The position numbers and the translations under genes were made by a program. DNA of 64,000 nucleotides, taken from positions 1 through 64,000 of the forward strand of contig JAJPJQ010000028.1 in the NCBI GenBank assembly GCA_021324155.1, given 5' to 3'. This document shows, in pieces, positions 1 through 7,561 of the stretch; positions within the stretch are counted from its first letter, which is position 1; each line of letters begins with the position of its first letter. The notes beneath the pieces are model-generated. The model made no database searches. It was not told the origin of the DNA and saw only the letters and a list, made by a program, of their open reading frames with translations. This stretch comes from Pseudomonadota bacterium (GTDB taxonomy: Bacteria > Desulfobacterota > Binatia > UBA9968).

Positions 1-976
1 GCGGCTGCGGCTTGTACTCCGGCGGACGAAAACGGAGCGCGGCGTTGGGGACTTTCAACACGCCCTCTTTGCGGCTCACCATGAACAGGACATTCGCCGT
101 CATTCCGGGCTTGAGAAGGAGGTCTTTATTATCGACGCCGACGACCGCATCGTAGGTGACGACGTTCTGCACCATGATCGGCGCGTTTCGCACCTGCAGA
201 ACTTTGCCGCTGAACCGCCGTGTCGGATAGGCGTCGACGGTGAACTCCGAATCTTGATCGACCCACACGTTGCCGACGTCGCCCTCGCTCACGTTGGTGT
301 CAACCTGCATTTTCGAGAGATCGTTCGCGATCAGGAACAACACCGGCGCCTGGAGCGACGCCGCGACGGTCTGGCCGACGTCAACGTTGCGCGAGACGAC
401 GATGCCGTCGACCGGCGAGCGGATGACGGTATGATCGAGGTCGACCTGCGCCTGCTGCAGCGCCGCCTTGGCGAGCGCCACCTGCGCGCGGCTCACCTGC
501 TCCTGTGCCACGGCGCTGTTGTAGGCGGTCTCGGCGGTGTCGAGATCGCTCTGCGCCACGAGCTCGCGCTTCCGGAGCTCGCGGTTGCGATCGAGGGTCC
601 GTTTCGCGTCCTCGACGGCGACTTTGCTCTTCGCCTCGTTCGCCTGGGAAGACAACACGTTCGCCTTCGCCTGATCGACCGCCGCCTTGAATTTATCCTG
701 ATCGAGCAAGGCGACGATCTGCCCCTGCTTCACCTTGCTGTTGAAGTCCGCATTGAGCTTCGCGATCGTCCCCGAGACCTGGCTGCCGACCTGAACGGTG
801 ATGACGGCCTGGAGCGTTCCCGTGGCGGTAACGACCTGCGTAAGGTTGCCGCTCTGCACGGCGGCGGTGATGTAGGGACTTTCTTTGGCGCCGTCGTGTA
901 TTCCCCAGTAGGCGAAACCAAGCAGGGCGGCGGCGGGTACGATTCCGACGAGGAGAAATTTGCGGTTGCGCTTCAC
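1..976 (-). CDS. HlyD/MacA-type periplasmic adaptor (membrane fusion protein), 3' end outside window
   Basis: About 325 codons are present and the C-terminus runs off the window. The start is GTG at 976 (reads VKRNRKFLLVG), followed by one hydrophobic N-terminal segment, a biotinyl-lipoyl-like half motif (GSQVSGTI), a long coiled coil rich in Ala, Gln and Lys, the second half motif (IRSPVDGIVVSRNVDVGQTV), and the beta-barrel motif LLKPGMTANVLF near the cut end. This order is typical of RND/MacAB efflux adaptors, which bridge an inner-membrane pump to an outer-membrane channel. The start overlaps the stop of the preceding gene by 4 bp (GTGA), so the two are probably translationally coupled. 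The pump itself must lie beyond the window, and the substrate cannot be told from the adaptor. Confidence 0.9.
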   Translation of the reverse strand, partial: MKRNRKFLLVGIVPAAALLGFAYWGIHDGAKESPYITAAVQSGNLTQVVTATGTLQAVITVQVGSQVSGTIAKLNADFNSKVKQGQIVALLDQDKFKAAVDQAKANVLSSQANEAKSKVAVEDAKRTLDRNRELRKRELVAQSDLDTAETAYNSAVAQEQVSRAQVALAKAALQQAQVDLDHTVIRSPVDGIVVSRNVDVGQTVAASLQAPVLFLIANDLSKMQVDTNVSEGDVGNVWVDQDSEFTVDAYPTRRFSGKVLQVRNAPIMVQNVVTYDAVVGVDNKDLLLKPGMTANVLFMVSRKEGVLKVPNAALRFRPPEYKPQP

Positions 977-1446
977 GGCTCCCTGCGCACAGCCTGGTAG
1001 ATTCTATCTACCAGTTCTTCAGTCTCCCTTTTCGGCGTGCGCTCGAACATGACGCCGCTCGTGATCACCGCGTCGGGCTCGAGGTCTTCGAGCAGGTGCT
1101 CCACGGTGATGCGAAACAGCGACATAAATGAAACATCCTCGATCGATTCTCTCAGCTCGTGAGCGCTTCCCTTAACGTAATAGTTGAGATCGCTGTCGGT
1201 GATGAGCAGTGTGATTTTTCCGGAGCGCCGGAGATTTCTTCCCGTGGTGCTCGCTTTGCCGATCGCGAGATCGATCGTCGAGCGGTCCTTCGCGACGACC
1301 TCGGAATAGGACAGCATGCCGGGATGCGGCCATCCCGCCTCGTCGGTCGTGACGATGACGATCGCCTTGCCCTTTTTCGACATCGATTCCCCGCGCAAAC
1401 GATGAAACAACTCCTCCGTCAGCTGATTGCCCAAAAGTTGCGACAT
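973..1446 (-). CDS. Pyridoxamine 5'-phosphate oxidase-like FMN split-barrel protein (1)
   Basis: 157 residues. The core 'IVTTDEAGWPHPGMLSY' resembles the first strands of the PNPOx-like split barrel, where FMN binds at a dimer interface. 'GRNLRRSGKITLLITD' matches the usual second half, where the ligand phosphate contacts basic residues. The family includes FMN- or F420-binding oxidoreductases and haem-degrading proteins, so the substrate is unknown. The start at 1446 was kept because an alpha helix (LTEELFHRL) precedes the barrel; an internal ATG (MSKKGKAIV) is an alternative. It overlaps the HlyD-type gene downstream by 4 bp and lies 46 bp after a second split-barrel gene, in a run of flavin-related genes. 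Confidence 0.75.
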   Translation of the reverse strand: MSQLLGNQLTEELFHRLRGESMSKKGKAIVIVTTDEAGWPHPGMLSYSEVVAKDRSTIDLAIGKASTTGRNLRRSGKITLLITDSDLNYYVKGSAHELRESIEDVSFMSLFRITVEHLLEDLEPDAVITSGVMFERTPKRETEELVDRIYQAVRREP

Positions 1447-1492
1447 CTTCCGGTGTAACTCCCTCCGCTTGTGAATTTCCGCTTTGCCTGCT

Positions 1493-1975
1493 TCAGTTCT
1501 GCAACTCTTCGGCCGCGAGCTCCTGCCGCTTGCCGAAACCCTGCTCGTTGTCGATGTAAAAGAGCTTCTCGGGCGCGACGCGATAAAATTTGACCTTGAG
1601 AAAAGCCTTGTACAGCGGCCCGCTTCCCGGGTCGGTGAATATTTTCATCACGTCGGGGTATTTCCGCGCGTATACGGTCATCGCCTTGCCCTTTTCGATC
1701 AGCGAATCGACGGCCGCGACGCGCCCTTCGAGTTGAATGCCCTTGATCCTGCGCCAGTCGTGGTAGTCTTCCTGGATCGTCACCGCGACGCGCGGATTGA
1801 CGGCGAGGTTCTGGCAGTGGCGCGAGTCCGGCGCCGAGAAAAAATATAGCTTGAGGCCGTCGCTGGCGTAGAAAACCGTGGCCGCCCAGGGGCTTTCGCC
1901 CTGAGACGTCGCCAGCGTCATGGTATTATGGCTTTCCATGTAATCCAGCACCTGGCGTTTCAGCTCAACGGCCAT
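1493..1975 (-). CDS. Pyridoxamine 5'-phosphate oxidase-like FMN split-barrel protein (2)
   Basis: 160 residues from the ATG at 1975 (MAVELKRQVLDYMES). An open frame continues upstream into the end of fni, but the chosen ATG sits 5 bp after the fni stop and precedes the family's N-terminal helix. Visible family features are 'TMTLATSQGESPWAATVFYA' followed by 'LYFFSAPDSRHCQNLAVNPRVA', the usual pattern of PNPOx-like split-barrel proteins, and a 'VKFYRVAPEKLFYIDNEQGFG' end typical of the HugZ/YhbP-like branch. It is inferred to bind FMN; its substrate is unknown. It sits in a tight series with fni, ubiX and ribK, so it may use the FMN made there. Confidence 0.8.
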   Translation of the reverse strand: MAVELKRQVLDYMESHNTMTLATSQGESPWAATVFYASDGLKLYFFSAPDSRHCQNLAVNPRVAVTIQEDYHDWRRIKGIQLEGRVAAVDSLIEKGKAMTVYARKYPDVMKIFTDPGSGPLYKAFLKVKFYRVAPEKLFYIDNEQGFGKRQELAAEELQN

Positions 1976-1980
1976 GGTTG

Positions 1981-3024
1981 TCACGACCGACGCGCAAGCG
2001 GTGCCTTTTTTAGCGCCGCGAGGTCGCGGGCGCCGACGCACAGCATCGCGACTTTAATTTCCCCTATCAGACCGGCCAGGGATTGTACCACCTTATCGGC
2101 CGATTCCAAAGCCGGAGCTAATAACGGCTGGCCGAGCGCCGCGATGTTCGCCCCGAGCGCGATCGACTTCGCGATGTCGAGGCCGTTGCGAATGCCGCCC
2201 GAAGCCACGAGCTCGATATCCGGCAGCGCCGCGCGCACCTGCACGAGCGCTTCCTCGGTCGGTATGCCCCAGTCGGCAAAGGCGGAGCCGACGGGCTTGC
2301 CCTGCTGGGCGGCGCGCTTCGCCTCGACGGCGTACCACGAGGTGCCGCCGCGGCCGGCGACGTCGATGGCGCTCACGCCGGCCGATTTCAGGCGCCGCGC
2401 GGCGTCGGCGGAGATGCCGAAGCCGATCTCTTTGGCGACGACGGGAGCGCCGAGCTCTGCGCAGACCTCGGCGATGCGTGCCTGCAGGCCTTTGAAATTG
2501 CGATTGCCCTCCGGCTGCGCCGCTTCCTGCAGAACGTTCAAGTGGAGGATCAGTCCGTCCGCGCCGATCATCTCGACGGCGCGACGACACTCGGCGACGC
2601 CGTAGCCGTAGTTGAGCTGCACGGCGCCGAGGTTGGCGAGCAGGAGAATATCGGGGGCGACATCGCGGACCTGAAAGGAATCCGCCGCTCCGGGCACCTC
2701 GAGCGCGACGCGCTGAGAGCCGACGCCCATAGCGAGGCCGAGCTCTTGCGCCGCGGCGGCGAGGTTGCGATTGATCTTGCGCGCGAGCTCGAAGCCGCCG
2801 GTCATCGACGAGATCGAGACCGGCGCCTTGAGGCGCTTGCCGAGAAACGTGGTCGAAAGATCGATCTCGTCGAGGTCGGTCTCGGGCAGTGCGTTGTGGA
2901 CGAAGGCGTAGCGGTCGAAGCCGGTGCCTGAGCCCTCGACCGAAGGATCGAGACAGAGCTCGAGATGTTCCAATTTTCGCCGCTGCGTGGGCGAGAGCGG
3001 CTTTTTACCGCCGGTGCGGGCCAT
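1981..3024 (-). CDS. fni: Type 2 isopentenyl-diphosphate delta-isomerase (FMN- and NADPH-dependent)
   Basis: 347 residues, normal length for IDI-2. The enzyme interconverts IPP and DMAPP in the cytoplasm using reduced FMN and Mg2+. Seen: 'SSMTGGFELARKINRNLA', the 'HLNVLQEAAQPEGNRNF' segment that holds the catalytic glutamine and metal-binding glutamate, 'VAGRGGTSW' and 'GGIRNGLDIAKSIALGA' for FMN phosphate binding in a TIM barrel. It lies 18 bp downstream of ubiX and 5 bp before a split-barrel gene, all on the same strand. DMAPP (after loss of one phosphate) is the prenyl donor for UbiX, so its position next to ubiX is functionally coherent as well as possibly general for isoprenoid synthesis. 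Confidence 0.95.
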   Translation of the reverse strand: MARTGGKKPLSPTQRRKLEHLELCLDPSVEGSGTGFDRYAFVHNALPETDLDEIDLSTTFLGKRLKAPVSISSMTGGFELARKINRNLAAAAQELGLAMGVGSQRVALEVPGAADSFQVRDVAPDILLLANLGAVQLNYGYGVAECRRAVEMIGADGLILHLNVLQEAAQPEGNRNFKGLQARIAEVCAELGAPVVAKEIGFGISADAARRLKSAGVSAIDVAGRGGTSWYAVEAKRAAQQGKPVGSAFADWGIPTEEALVQVRAALPDIELVASGGIRNGLDIAKSIALGANIAALGQPLLAPALESADKVVQSLAGLIGEIKVAMLCVGARDLAALKKAPLARRS

Positions 3025-3042
3025 GGCGGGGTCGCGCGAAGA

Positions 3043-3687
3043 TTACTTGCTTTTCTTCGCCGGCCGCATGTCCTTCCGCGACGCCACTGAGATGACCCGC
3101 TCGGAGCCCGGATGCCGGCCCATCTTCTCGTCGCTCCAGCGCTCGAAGAGCGTCACGTCGATATCGAACTGATCTAAGATCCGCGTAACGGTCTGGTTGA
3201 TGACGTCGTCGAGCGTCTTCGGCCGGTGGTAGAAGGCCGGCACGGGCGGGAAGATGACCGCACCCATACGCGTGAGCGCCGCCATGCTTTCGAGGTGGCC
3301 GAGATGCAGCGGCGTCTCGCGCGCGACCAGCACGAGCTTTTTGCGCTCTTTCAAAACCACGTCGGCGGCGCGGACCAGAAGATCGCCGCCGATCGAATGC
3401 GCGATGCCGCCCATCGATTTCATCGAGCACGGCGCGATCACCATTCCTTCGGTGCGGAACGAGCCGCTCGAGATGCTGGCGCCGACATTGCTGATGTCGT
3501 GCACCACGTCGGCCATCGCCTCGACCTCCTTCACGGAGTGAGGCGTCTCGACCTGGATCGTCATCTTCGCGGCGCGGCTCATGACGAGATGCGTCTCGAC
3601 GTCCTTGACGCGCGCTAGCACCTCGAGCATGCGCACGCCGTAAATCGCTCCCGTCGCCCCGGAGATGCCCACAATGAGTCTTCGCAT
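3043..3687 (-). CDS. ubiX: Flavin prenyltransferase UbiX
   Basis: 214 residues. UbiX joins a dimethylallyl group from DMAP to FMNH2 to give prenylated FMN, the cofactor of UbiD-type decarboxylases. Seen: N-terminal 'RRLIVGISGATGAIYGVRML', the FMN-binding Rossmann-like loop; 'SSGSFRTEGMVIAPCSMKSM' with the conserved S-x-PCS-x-K segment; and 'LVLVARETPLHLGHLE', the R-E-T-P-x-H motif. No UbiD partner is in the window. It starts 6 bp after ribK ends and is followed 18 bp later by fni. This neighbourhood supplies FMN and DMAPP, so a prenyl-FMN-dependent decarboxylase elsewhere in the genome is expected. Confidence 0.96.
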   Translation of the reverse strand: MRRLIVGISGATGAIYGVRMLEVLARVKDVETHLVMSRAAKMTIQVETPHSVKEVEAMADVVHDISNVGASISSGSFRTEGMVIAPCSMKSMGGIAHSIGGDLLVRAADVVLKERKKLVLVARETPLHLGHLESMAALTRMGAVIFPPVPAFYHRPKTLDDVINQTVTRILDQFDIDVTLFERWSDEKMGRHPGSERVISVASRKDMRPAKKSK

Positions 3688-3693
3688 AACGCC

Positions 3694-4086
3694 TCAGTCG
3701 ACGAATTCTAGCGTCAGTCGCGCGCCGTCCGCAAGCTTGAGCGCGTCCTTCAACCTGGCCGGCGCGACGATTTCGAGCTTGTCCGCCGGATAGTCCGCCA
3801 CCTCAGGTAGGATCACGGCGCCGCGCCAGTTTCCCTCAATCAAGGCCGGAAAACAACGGGCGGCGCAGAAGCCGCCGGCGGCGATCGGGATGCCGCTCCC
3901 ATCGCGAACGCTGCTCCACACCGCGCGCGCTGCGGGAGTGTCGAGCCTCACATTCAGCGTTCCTGGATAAGCGGCGAAGCCGAGCGCGGCCCTCATCGCC
4001 GCCGCGACGCTGTCGACGGCCATGAACGACGCCGCCCGGCCGAGGTCACTGAACACCACCCCGGTCAATTTCCTCTTCGCCCCCAT
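3694..4086 (-). CDS. ribK: Archaeal-type CTP-dependent riboflavin kinase (DUF120/RibK-like)
   Basis: 130 residues, the size of the stand-alone archaeal RibK domain. That family makes FMN from riboflavin using CTP instead of ATP. Seen: 'LTGVVFSDLGRAASFM' as the entry strand, 'AYPGTLNVRLD' (family hallmark PYPGTLNV, here with Ala for the first Pro), 'GAVILPEVADYPADKLEIVAP' and 'LKDALKLADGARLTLEF' at the end, in the family's order. It shows no resemblance to bacterial RibF. It lies 6 bp upstream of ubiX on the same strand, so FMN supply for prenylation is the likely role. Substrate and nucleotide preference are inferred from family resemblance. A heptamer-repeat array begins directly before its ATG. 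Confidence 0.78.
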   Translation of the reverse strand: MGAKRKLTGVVFSDLGRAASFMAVDSVAAAMRAALGFAAYPGTLNVRLDTPAARAVWSSVRDGSGIPIAAGGFCAARCFPALIEGNWRGAVILPEVADYPADKLEIVAPARLKDALKLADGARLTLEFVD

Positions 4087-4170
4087 GTTTCGAGTTTCGA
4101 GTTGCGAGTATCGAGTCGAGAACTCCCAGAACTCCGACCTCGAAACCCGAAACTAGAAGCGCGAAACTTC
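4087..4170. repeat. Heptamer-repeat array A (TTTCGAG arms, inverted)
   Basis: The left arm has TTTCGAG at 4088, TTTCGAG at 4095, TTGCGAG at 4102 and TATCGAG at 4109. The right arm has CTCGAAA at 4139, CCCGAAA at 4146, CTAGAAG at 4153 and CGCGAAA at 4160. The right units are reverse complements of the left ones, so the array can fold into one long imperfect hairpin. It fills the whole gap between the XdhC gene and ribK. Confidence 0.85.
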
Positions 4171-4172
4171 TT

Positions 4173-4937
4173 TTATTTGCCGGATAGCGACTTCGCCTGC
4201 CCGCCGCGGCGGACCTTGACGACTTCCGCCATAATCGACAGCGCGATCTCCTCGGGCGTCTCGGTCCCGATGTCGAGCCCGATCGGCGCGTAGACGCGCG
4301 CGATCACTTCCTCGGCGATCTTCTCCTCGTTCTTGAATCGCTCGAAACATGCCTTGATGCGCCGGCGACTGCCGATCATGCCGACGTACTTCGCGCTGCT
4401 GTGGATGATCTCGCGCAGGCATGGCTCGTCGTACTTGTGCCCGCGCGTGATGAGCACGATGTAAGTCGACGGCGTGATCGCCGTCGACTTCAGCTCCTCG
4501 GCCATATCGCCGACGCGGATCGCGTCGGCGTCGGGGAAGCGCTCCCGGTTGGCGAACAGGATGCGGTCGTCGAGCACGGTAACGTGGAAATCGAGGATCT
4601 TGGCGATCTTCGCGAGCGGGACGGCGATGTGGCCGGCGCCGACGATGATCAGCTTCGGGGGCGCCGGCAGTACCTCGAAGAATACCTCGGCGGCGGCGCC
4701 GCCCGCGAGCTTCAGCGGGACGAGTTTCGACTTCTCTTCCTTTAATCGCTCCGCGGCTTCGGCGATCACCGCAGCCGTGAGCCGCTCGTCGCCGAGCGTG
4801 CCCAGCACCGCGCGGCCGTCGCGGATGAGGATTTTTTCTCCCGCCTGCGCGCCGCCGTCCGCTTCCACGACGGTCGCCAGCACGCCGGCTGCGCCCTCCT
4901 CCTGAATATTGATCAGCTCGTCGACCAGACTGGCCAT
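4173..4937 (-). CDS. xdhC: XdhC/CoxI family protein with C-terminal Rossmann domain
   Basis: 254 residues from ATG 4937, which lies 8 bp after the preceding stop; the frame is open further upstream but would overlap that gene. Residues 1-90 look like a worn XdhC N-terminal domain (the usual GG-x-C/E motif is missing). From about residue 95 comes a clear Rossmann domain, 'LIIVGAGHIAVPLAKIAKIL', then 'YIVLITRGHKYDEPCLREII' and 'YVGMIGSRRRIKACFE', then 'IGLDIGTETPEEIALSIMAE', all standard for XdhC. The family helps load the sulfurated molybdenum cofactor into xanthine-dehydrogenase/CO-dehydrogenase-type hydroxylases. Its neighbours (second XdhC protein, VWA protein, MoxR ATPase) fit a Mo-hydroxylase maturation set, but no hydroxylase subunits are in view. 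Confidence 0.92.
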   Translation of the reverse strand: MASLVDELINIQEEGAAGVLATVVEADGGAQAGEKILIRDGRAVLGTLGDERLTAAVIAEAAERLKEEKSKLVPLKLAGGAAAEVFFEVLPAPPKLIIVGAGHIAVPLAKIAKILDFHVTVLDDRILFANRERFPDADAIRVGDMAEELKSTAITPSTYIVLITRGHKYDEPCLREIIHSSAKYVGMIGSRRRIKACFERFKNEEKIAEEVIARVYAPIGLDIGTETPEEIALSIMAEVVKVRRGGQAKSLSGK

Positions 4938-4945
4938 GGGCTCGT

Positions 4946-5323
4946 CTATCTCGCCTCTTCCTTCGACCACGCCTCGATGAAAACGTTCATGATGCCGCCG
5001 CACACGGCCGGGCTGTCGGAAGCGATGTCGTCGAGCAGGTCGACCTGCACGGTGCGCGGCTTGCGCGTGCGGATCACCTCGATCGCCTCGCGCTTGACGT
5101 CCGCCTCGCCGCAGCCGCCGCCGATCGTGCCGAGAATCTCGCCCCAGGCGGTGACGACCATTTTGGCGCCGACCTCGCGCGGCGTCGAGCCTTTCGTCGA
5201 GACGATCGTCGCGACGGCGAGCGTTTCGCCTTTGTCGAGAAACTCTTTCACCTGATGATAGATCGAATCCTTCTTCGGTCCTTCGACTTTATCCGCGTCG
5301 TGGCATGCGCCGGGTCCAGCCAT
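4946..5323 (-). CDS. XdhC/CoxI N-terminal domain protein (single-domain)
   Basis: 125 residues, only the N-terminal XdhC_CoxI domain. 'ATIVSTKGSTPREVGAKMVV' and 'ILGTIGGGCGEADVKREAIE' are the conserved segments, with the Cys (GGGC) proposed in the family to take part in cofactor handling. 'SPAVCGGIMNVFIE' closes the domain. A strong AGGAGG lies 6 bases before the ATG at 5323. The neighbouring 254-residue protein keeps the Rossmann domain but has lost this motif, so the pair looks like one functional unit divided between two polypeptides. Confidence 0.9.
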   Translation of the reverse strand: MAGPGACHDADKVEGPKKDSIYHQVKEFLDKGETLAVATIVSTKGSTPREVGAKMVVTAWGEILGTIGGGCGEADVKREAIEVIRTRKPRTVQVDLLDDIASDSPAVCGGIMNVFIEAWSKEEAR

Positions 5324-5344
5324 GGAAAACCTCCTATCTATGTT

Positions 5345-6553
5345 CTATGCCACCATTCTCTGCAGGTTTCTGCCCAGCGCGACCAGACTGTTCAGGTTGT
5401 TCACGGACAGGAACAGGTCGAGATACGGCAGCGCCGCCTGCATTCCTTTGCAAAGCGGCTCGTAATTTTCGCTCGCGAGCAGCGGATTCAACCACAGAAT
5501 CTTGTAGCAGCGCCGTTTGATCGATTGCATCTCGTGCTCCAGCAGCGACACGTCGCCGCGGTCCCAGCCGTCGCTGATGATCACCACGACGGTGCGGTGC
5601 GTCACCAAAGTCGGCGCGAAGTCGCGATTGAAGGTCGCGAGCGAGCGCCCGATGTTCGTGCCGCCGGACCAGCCGACGACCGAATGCGAGATGCGCTCGA
5701 GCGCTCCGGCGATCTCCTTGGTGCGGATGAGATGCGTGATGCGGCTGAGCGAAGTGCTGAACACGAACGTTTCGACGCCCCAGAGCTCGTTCTGCAGGCC
5801 GTACATGAACTGGATCAAAAACCGGCTGTAGCAGTCCATCGAGCCCGAGACGTCGCAGAGCAGCACCACGCGCGTCTTTTTGATGCGCCGCTTGCGCTTG
5901 ACGAGCTCGACGACTTCGCCGCCGTACTTAAGGCTTTTCCGCATGGTCCAGCGGGCGTCGACCTGCTGGCCCTTACTCGAGCGCTTTTTGCGCCGGCTCA
6001 TCTGCGTCGCGATCTTAGTCGCTATGAGAAGGATCGCGCGGCTGATCGCGCGGCTCTCCTCAATGCCGAGGTCGCTGAAGTCTTTTTTGCTGAGCGACTC
6101 GCCGGGGCTGTAGGTCGGCAGCGTGAGCGGCTCGGTCTCGCCGTCGCGCCCCGTTTCGGCGCCAGCGAACTCGGCCATGATCTGCTCGGTGCTTTCGGTC
6201 TCGCTGCCGTCCTCGATGTCTGCGTCGTCGGGCGGCAGCGGGACATCCGAGGGCGCGTTCGGGTCCACGTCCGAGCGCGCGCGCCAGAAAAGATCGAACG
6301 CGCGGTCGAAGATCGGCATCTGCTCCTTATCGGAAATCAGGTTCGCACGCAGCGCCGCGCGAAACTCGTAGCGGCTGCCGACATCCACATAATGCAGCGA
6401 GCGATTGGAGTCGAGCACCTGGCTCAAGCCGATGGTCACACCGAGACCCTTGAGCACGCGGCTGAAGGCGAGGATGTTCGTGACCGTGCCGCCGCCGCCC
6501 CGGGGCGCGAAGCGCTCGACTGTTTTTGCGATCAGCTCGTCGGTGATGTCCAT
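5345..6553 (-). CDS. CoxE-like von Willebrand factor A domain protein
   Basis: 402 residues. The C-terminal half is a VWA domain with the metal-binding site 'LLCDVSGSMDCYSRF' (D-x-S-G-S) near residue 230, 'SGGTNIGRSLATF' supplying the Thr, and 'VVIISDGWDRGD' supplying the Asp. The N-terminal half (VTNILAFSRVLKGLGV, then acidic linkers) matches the CoxE family. In carboxydotrophs CoxD (a MoxR ATPase) and CoxE act together after translation to assemble the Cu/Mo site of CO dehydrogenase; similar pairs serve other Mo hydroxylases. Here the MoxR gene ends 6 bp upstream and XdhC genes follow, so the same role is inferred. Confidence 0.9.
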   Translation of the reverse strand: MDITDELIAKTVERFAPRGGGGTVTNILAFSRVLKGLGVTIGLSQVLDSNRSLHYVDVGSRYEFRAALRANLISDKEQMPIFDRAFDLFWRARSDVDPNAPSDVPLPPDDADIEDGSETESTEQIMAEFAGAETGRDGETEPLTLPTYSPGESLSKKDFSDLGIEESRAISRAILLIATKIATQMSRRKKRSSKGQQVDARWTMRKSLKYGGEVVELVKRKRRIKKTRVVLLCDVSGSMDCYSRFLIQFMYGLQNELWGVETFVFSTSLSRITHLIRTKEIAGALERISHSVVGWSGGTNIGRSLATFNRDFAPTLVTHRTVVVIISDGWDRGDVSLLEHEMQSIKRRCYKILWLNPLLASENYEPLCKGMQAALPYLDLFLSVNNLNSLVALGRNLQRMVA

Positions 6554-6559
6554 GAAAAA

Positions 6560-7477
6560 TTAAAGCGACTGCGCGCTCTTCGCCGTTCCGTCGAGATCTA
6601 TCTTTTTCGCTGCGAGCTGCTCGGCGACATGGTTCAAGTCCTCGCGGTACTTGAAAACGCAGCCGACGGTTTCCCTGATGGTCTCCTCGTCGAGCTCGTC
6701 GCGGTTCAGCGCGAGCAGCGCCGAAGCCCAGTCGAGCGTCTCGGCGACGCCCGGCCGCTTGTAGAAGTTCATCTGCCGCACCTGCTGCATGAACGCGCAG
6801 ATCTGATCGGCGAGGTGCCCGCGCATCGCCGGAAATTTCGCGCTGACGATCTCGTGCTCCTTCTCGAAGCTCGGGTAATCGATCCAATGATACAGGCACC
6901 GGCGCTTGAGCGCGTCGTGAATCTCGCGCGTCCGGTTCGATGTTAGCACGACGTACGGTCGGACCCGCGCGCGGATCGTCCCGAGTTCGGGAATCGTGAT
7001 TTGAAAGTCGGACAGCACTTCCAGGAGAAACGCTTCAAACTCCATGTCCGCGCGGTCGATCTCGTCTATCAGAAGAACAGGCGCGATGGATCCCTCGCTC
7101 TGGATCGCCTCGAGCAGGGGCCGCTTGACGAGGTATTCAGGGCTGAAGATCTCGGTCTCGACAGCCGTGCGGTCGCCGGCCGTCACCTCTTCGAGCTTGA
7201 TGCGGAGCATCTGCTTGGGATAGTTCCACTCGTACAGCGCGGTATTCGCGTCGAGCCCTTCGTAGCACTGGAGGCGGATGAGCTTGCTGCCCATGATCTC
7301 CGCCAATACTTTGGCGACCTCGGTTTTGCCGACGCCCGCTTCGCCCTCGAGCAGGAGCGGCTTTCCCATTGCGATGGAAAGATAAACTACGGTCGCGAGC
7401 GCCCGGTCGGCGATGTACTTCTCTTTTCTAAGCGCTTCCTGAATTTTGTCGATCGACAGGTTGTCGGAATCCTTCAC
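6560..7477 (-). CDS. MoxR-family AAA+ ATPase (CoxD-like)
   Basis: 305 residues, GTG start at 7477 with GGAGAAGGGG upstream. Walker A 'GEAGVGKT' is at residues 45-52, Walker B 'VLLIDEIDRADMEFEAFLLE' near 140, the sensor-1 Asn in 'VVLTSNRTREIHDALKRRC', which also supplies the arginine fingers, and a C-terminal lid. MoxR ATPases are chaperones that work with VWA proteins on metal-cofactor enzymes; CoxD is the member next to CoxE. It is the first gene of the ten-gene minus-strand run to position 1. A TATGAT box at 7524-7529 on the minus strand is a possible -10 but lacks a good -35. Confidence 0.93.
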   Translation of the reverse strand: MKDSDNLSIDKIQEALRKEKYIADRALATVVYLSIAMGKPLLLEGEAGVGKTEVAKVLAEIMGSKLIRLQCYEGLDANTALYEWNYPKQMLRIKLEEVTAGDRTAVETEIFSPEYLVKRPLLEAIQSEGSIAPVLLIDEIDRADMEFEAFLLEVLSDFQITIPELGTIRARVRPYVVLTSNRTREIHDALKRRCLYHWIDYPSFEKEHEIVSAKFPAMRGHLADQICAFMQQVRQMNFYKRPGVAETLDWASALLALNRDELDEETIRETVGCVFKYREDLNHVAEQLAAKKIDLDGTAKSAQSL

Positions 7478-7561
7478 GTAGTCCCCTTCTCCGCTTTCGG
7501 ACTGCGGTCTTTGCTATTACTTCATCATAACAAACGCTATGCGGATATAAAAACACCGCCG

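Noticed and set aside
254-1000. A 248-codon plus-strand frame opposite the HlyD-type gene
   Set aside because: Its product has no domain, while the minus strand reads a clear membrane fusion protein.
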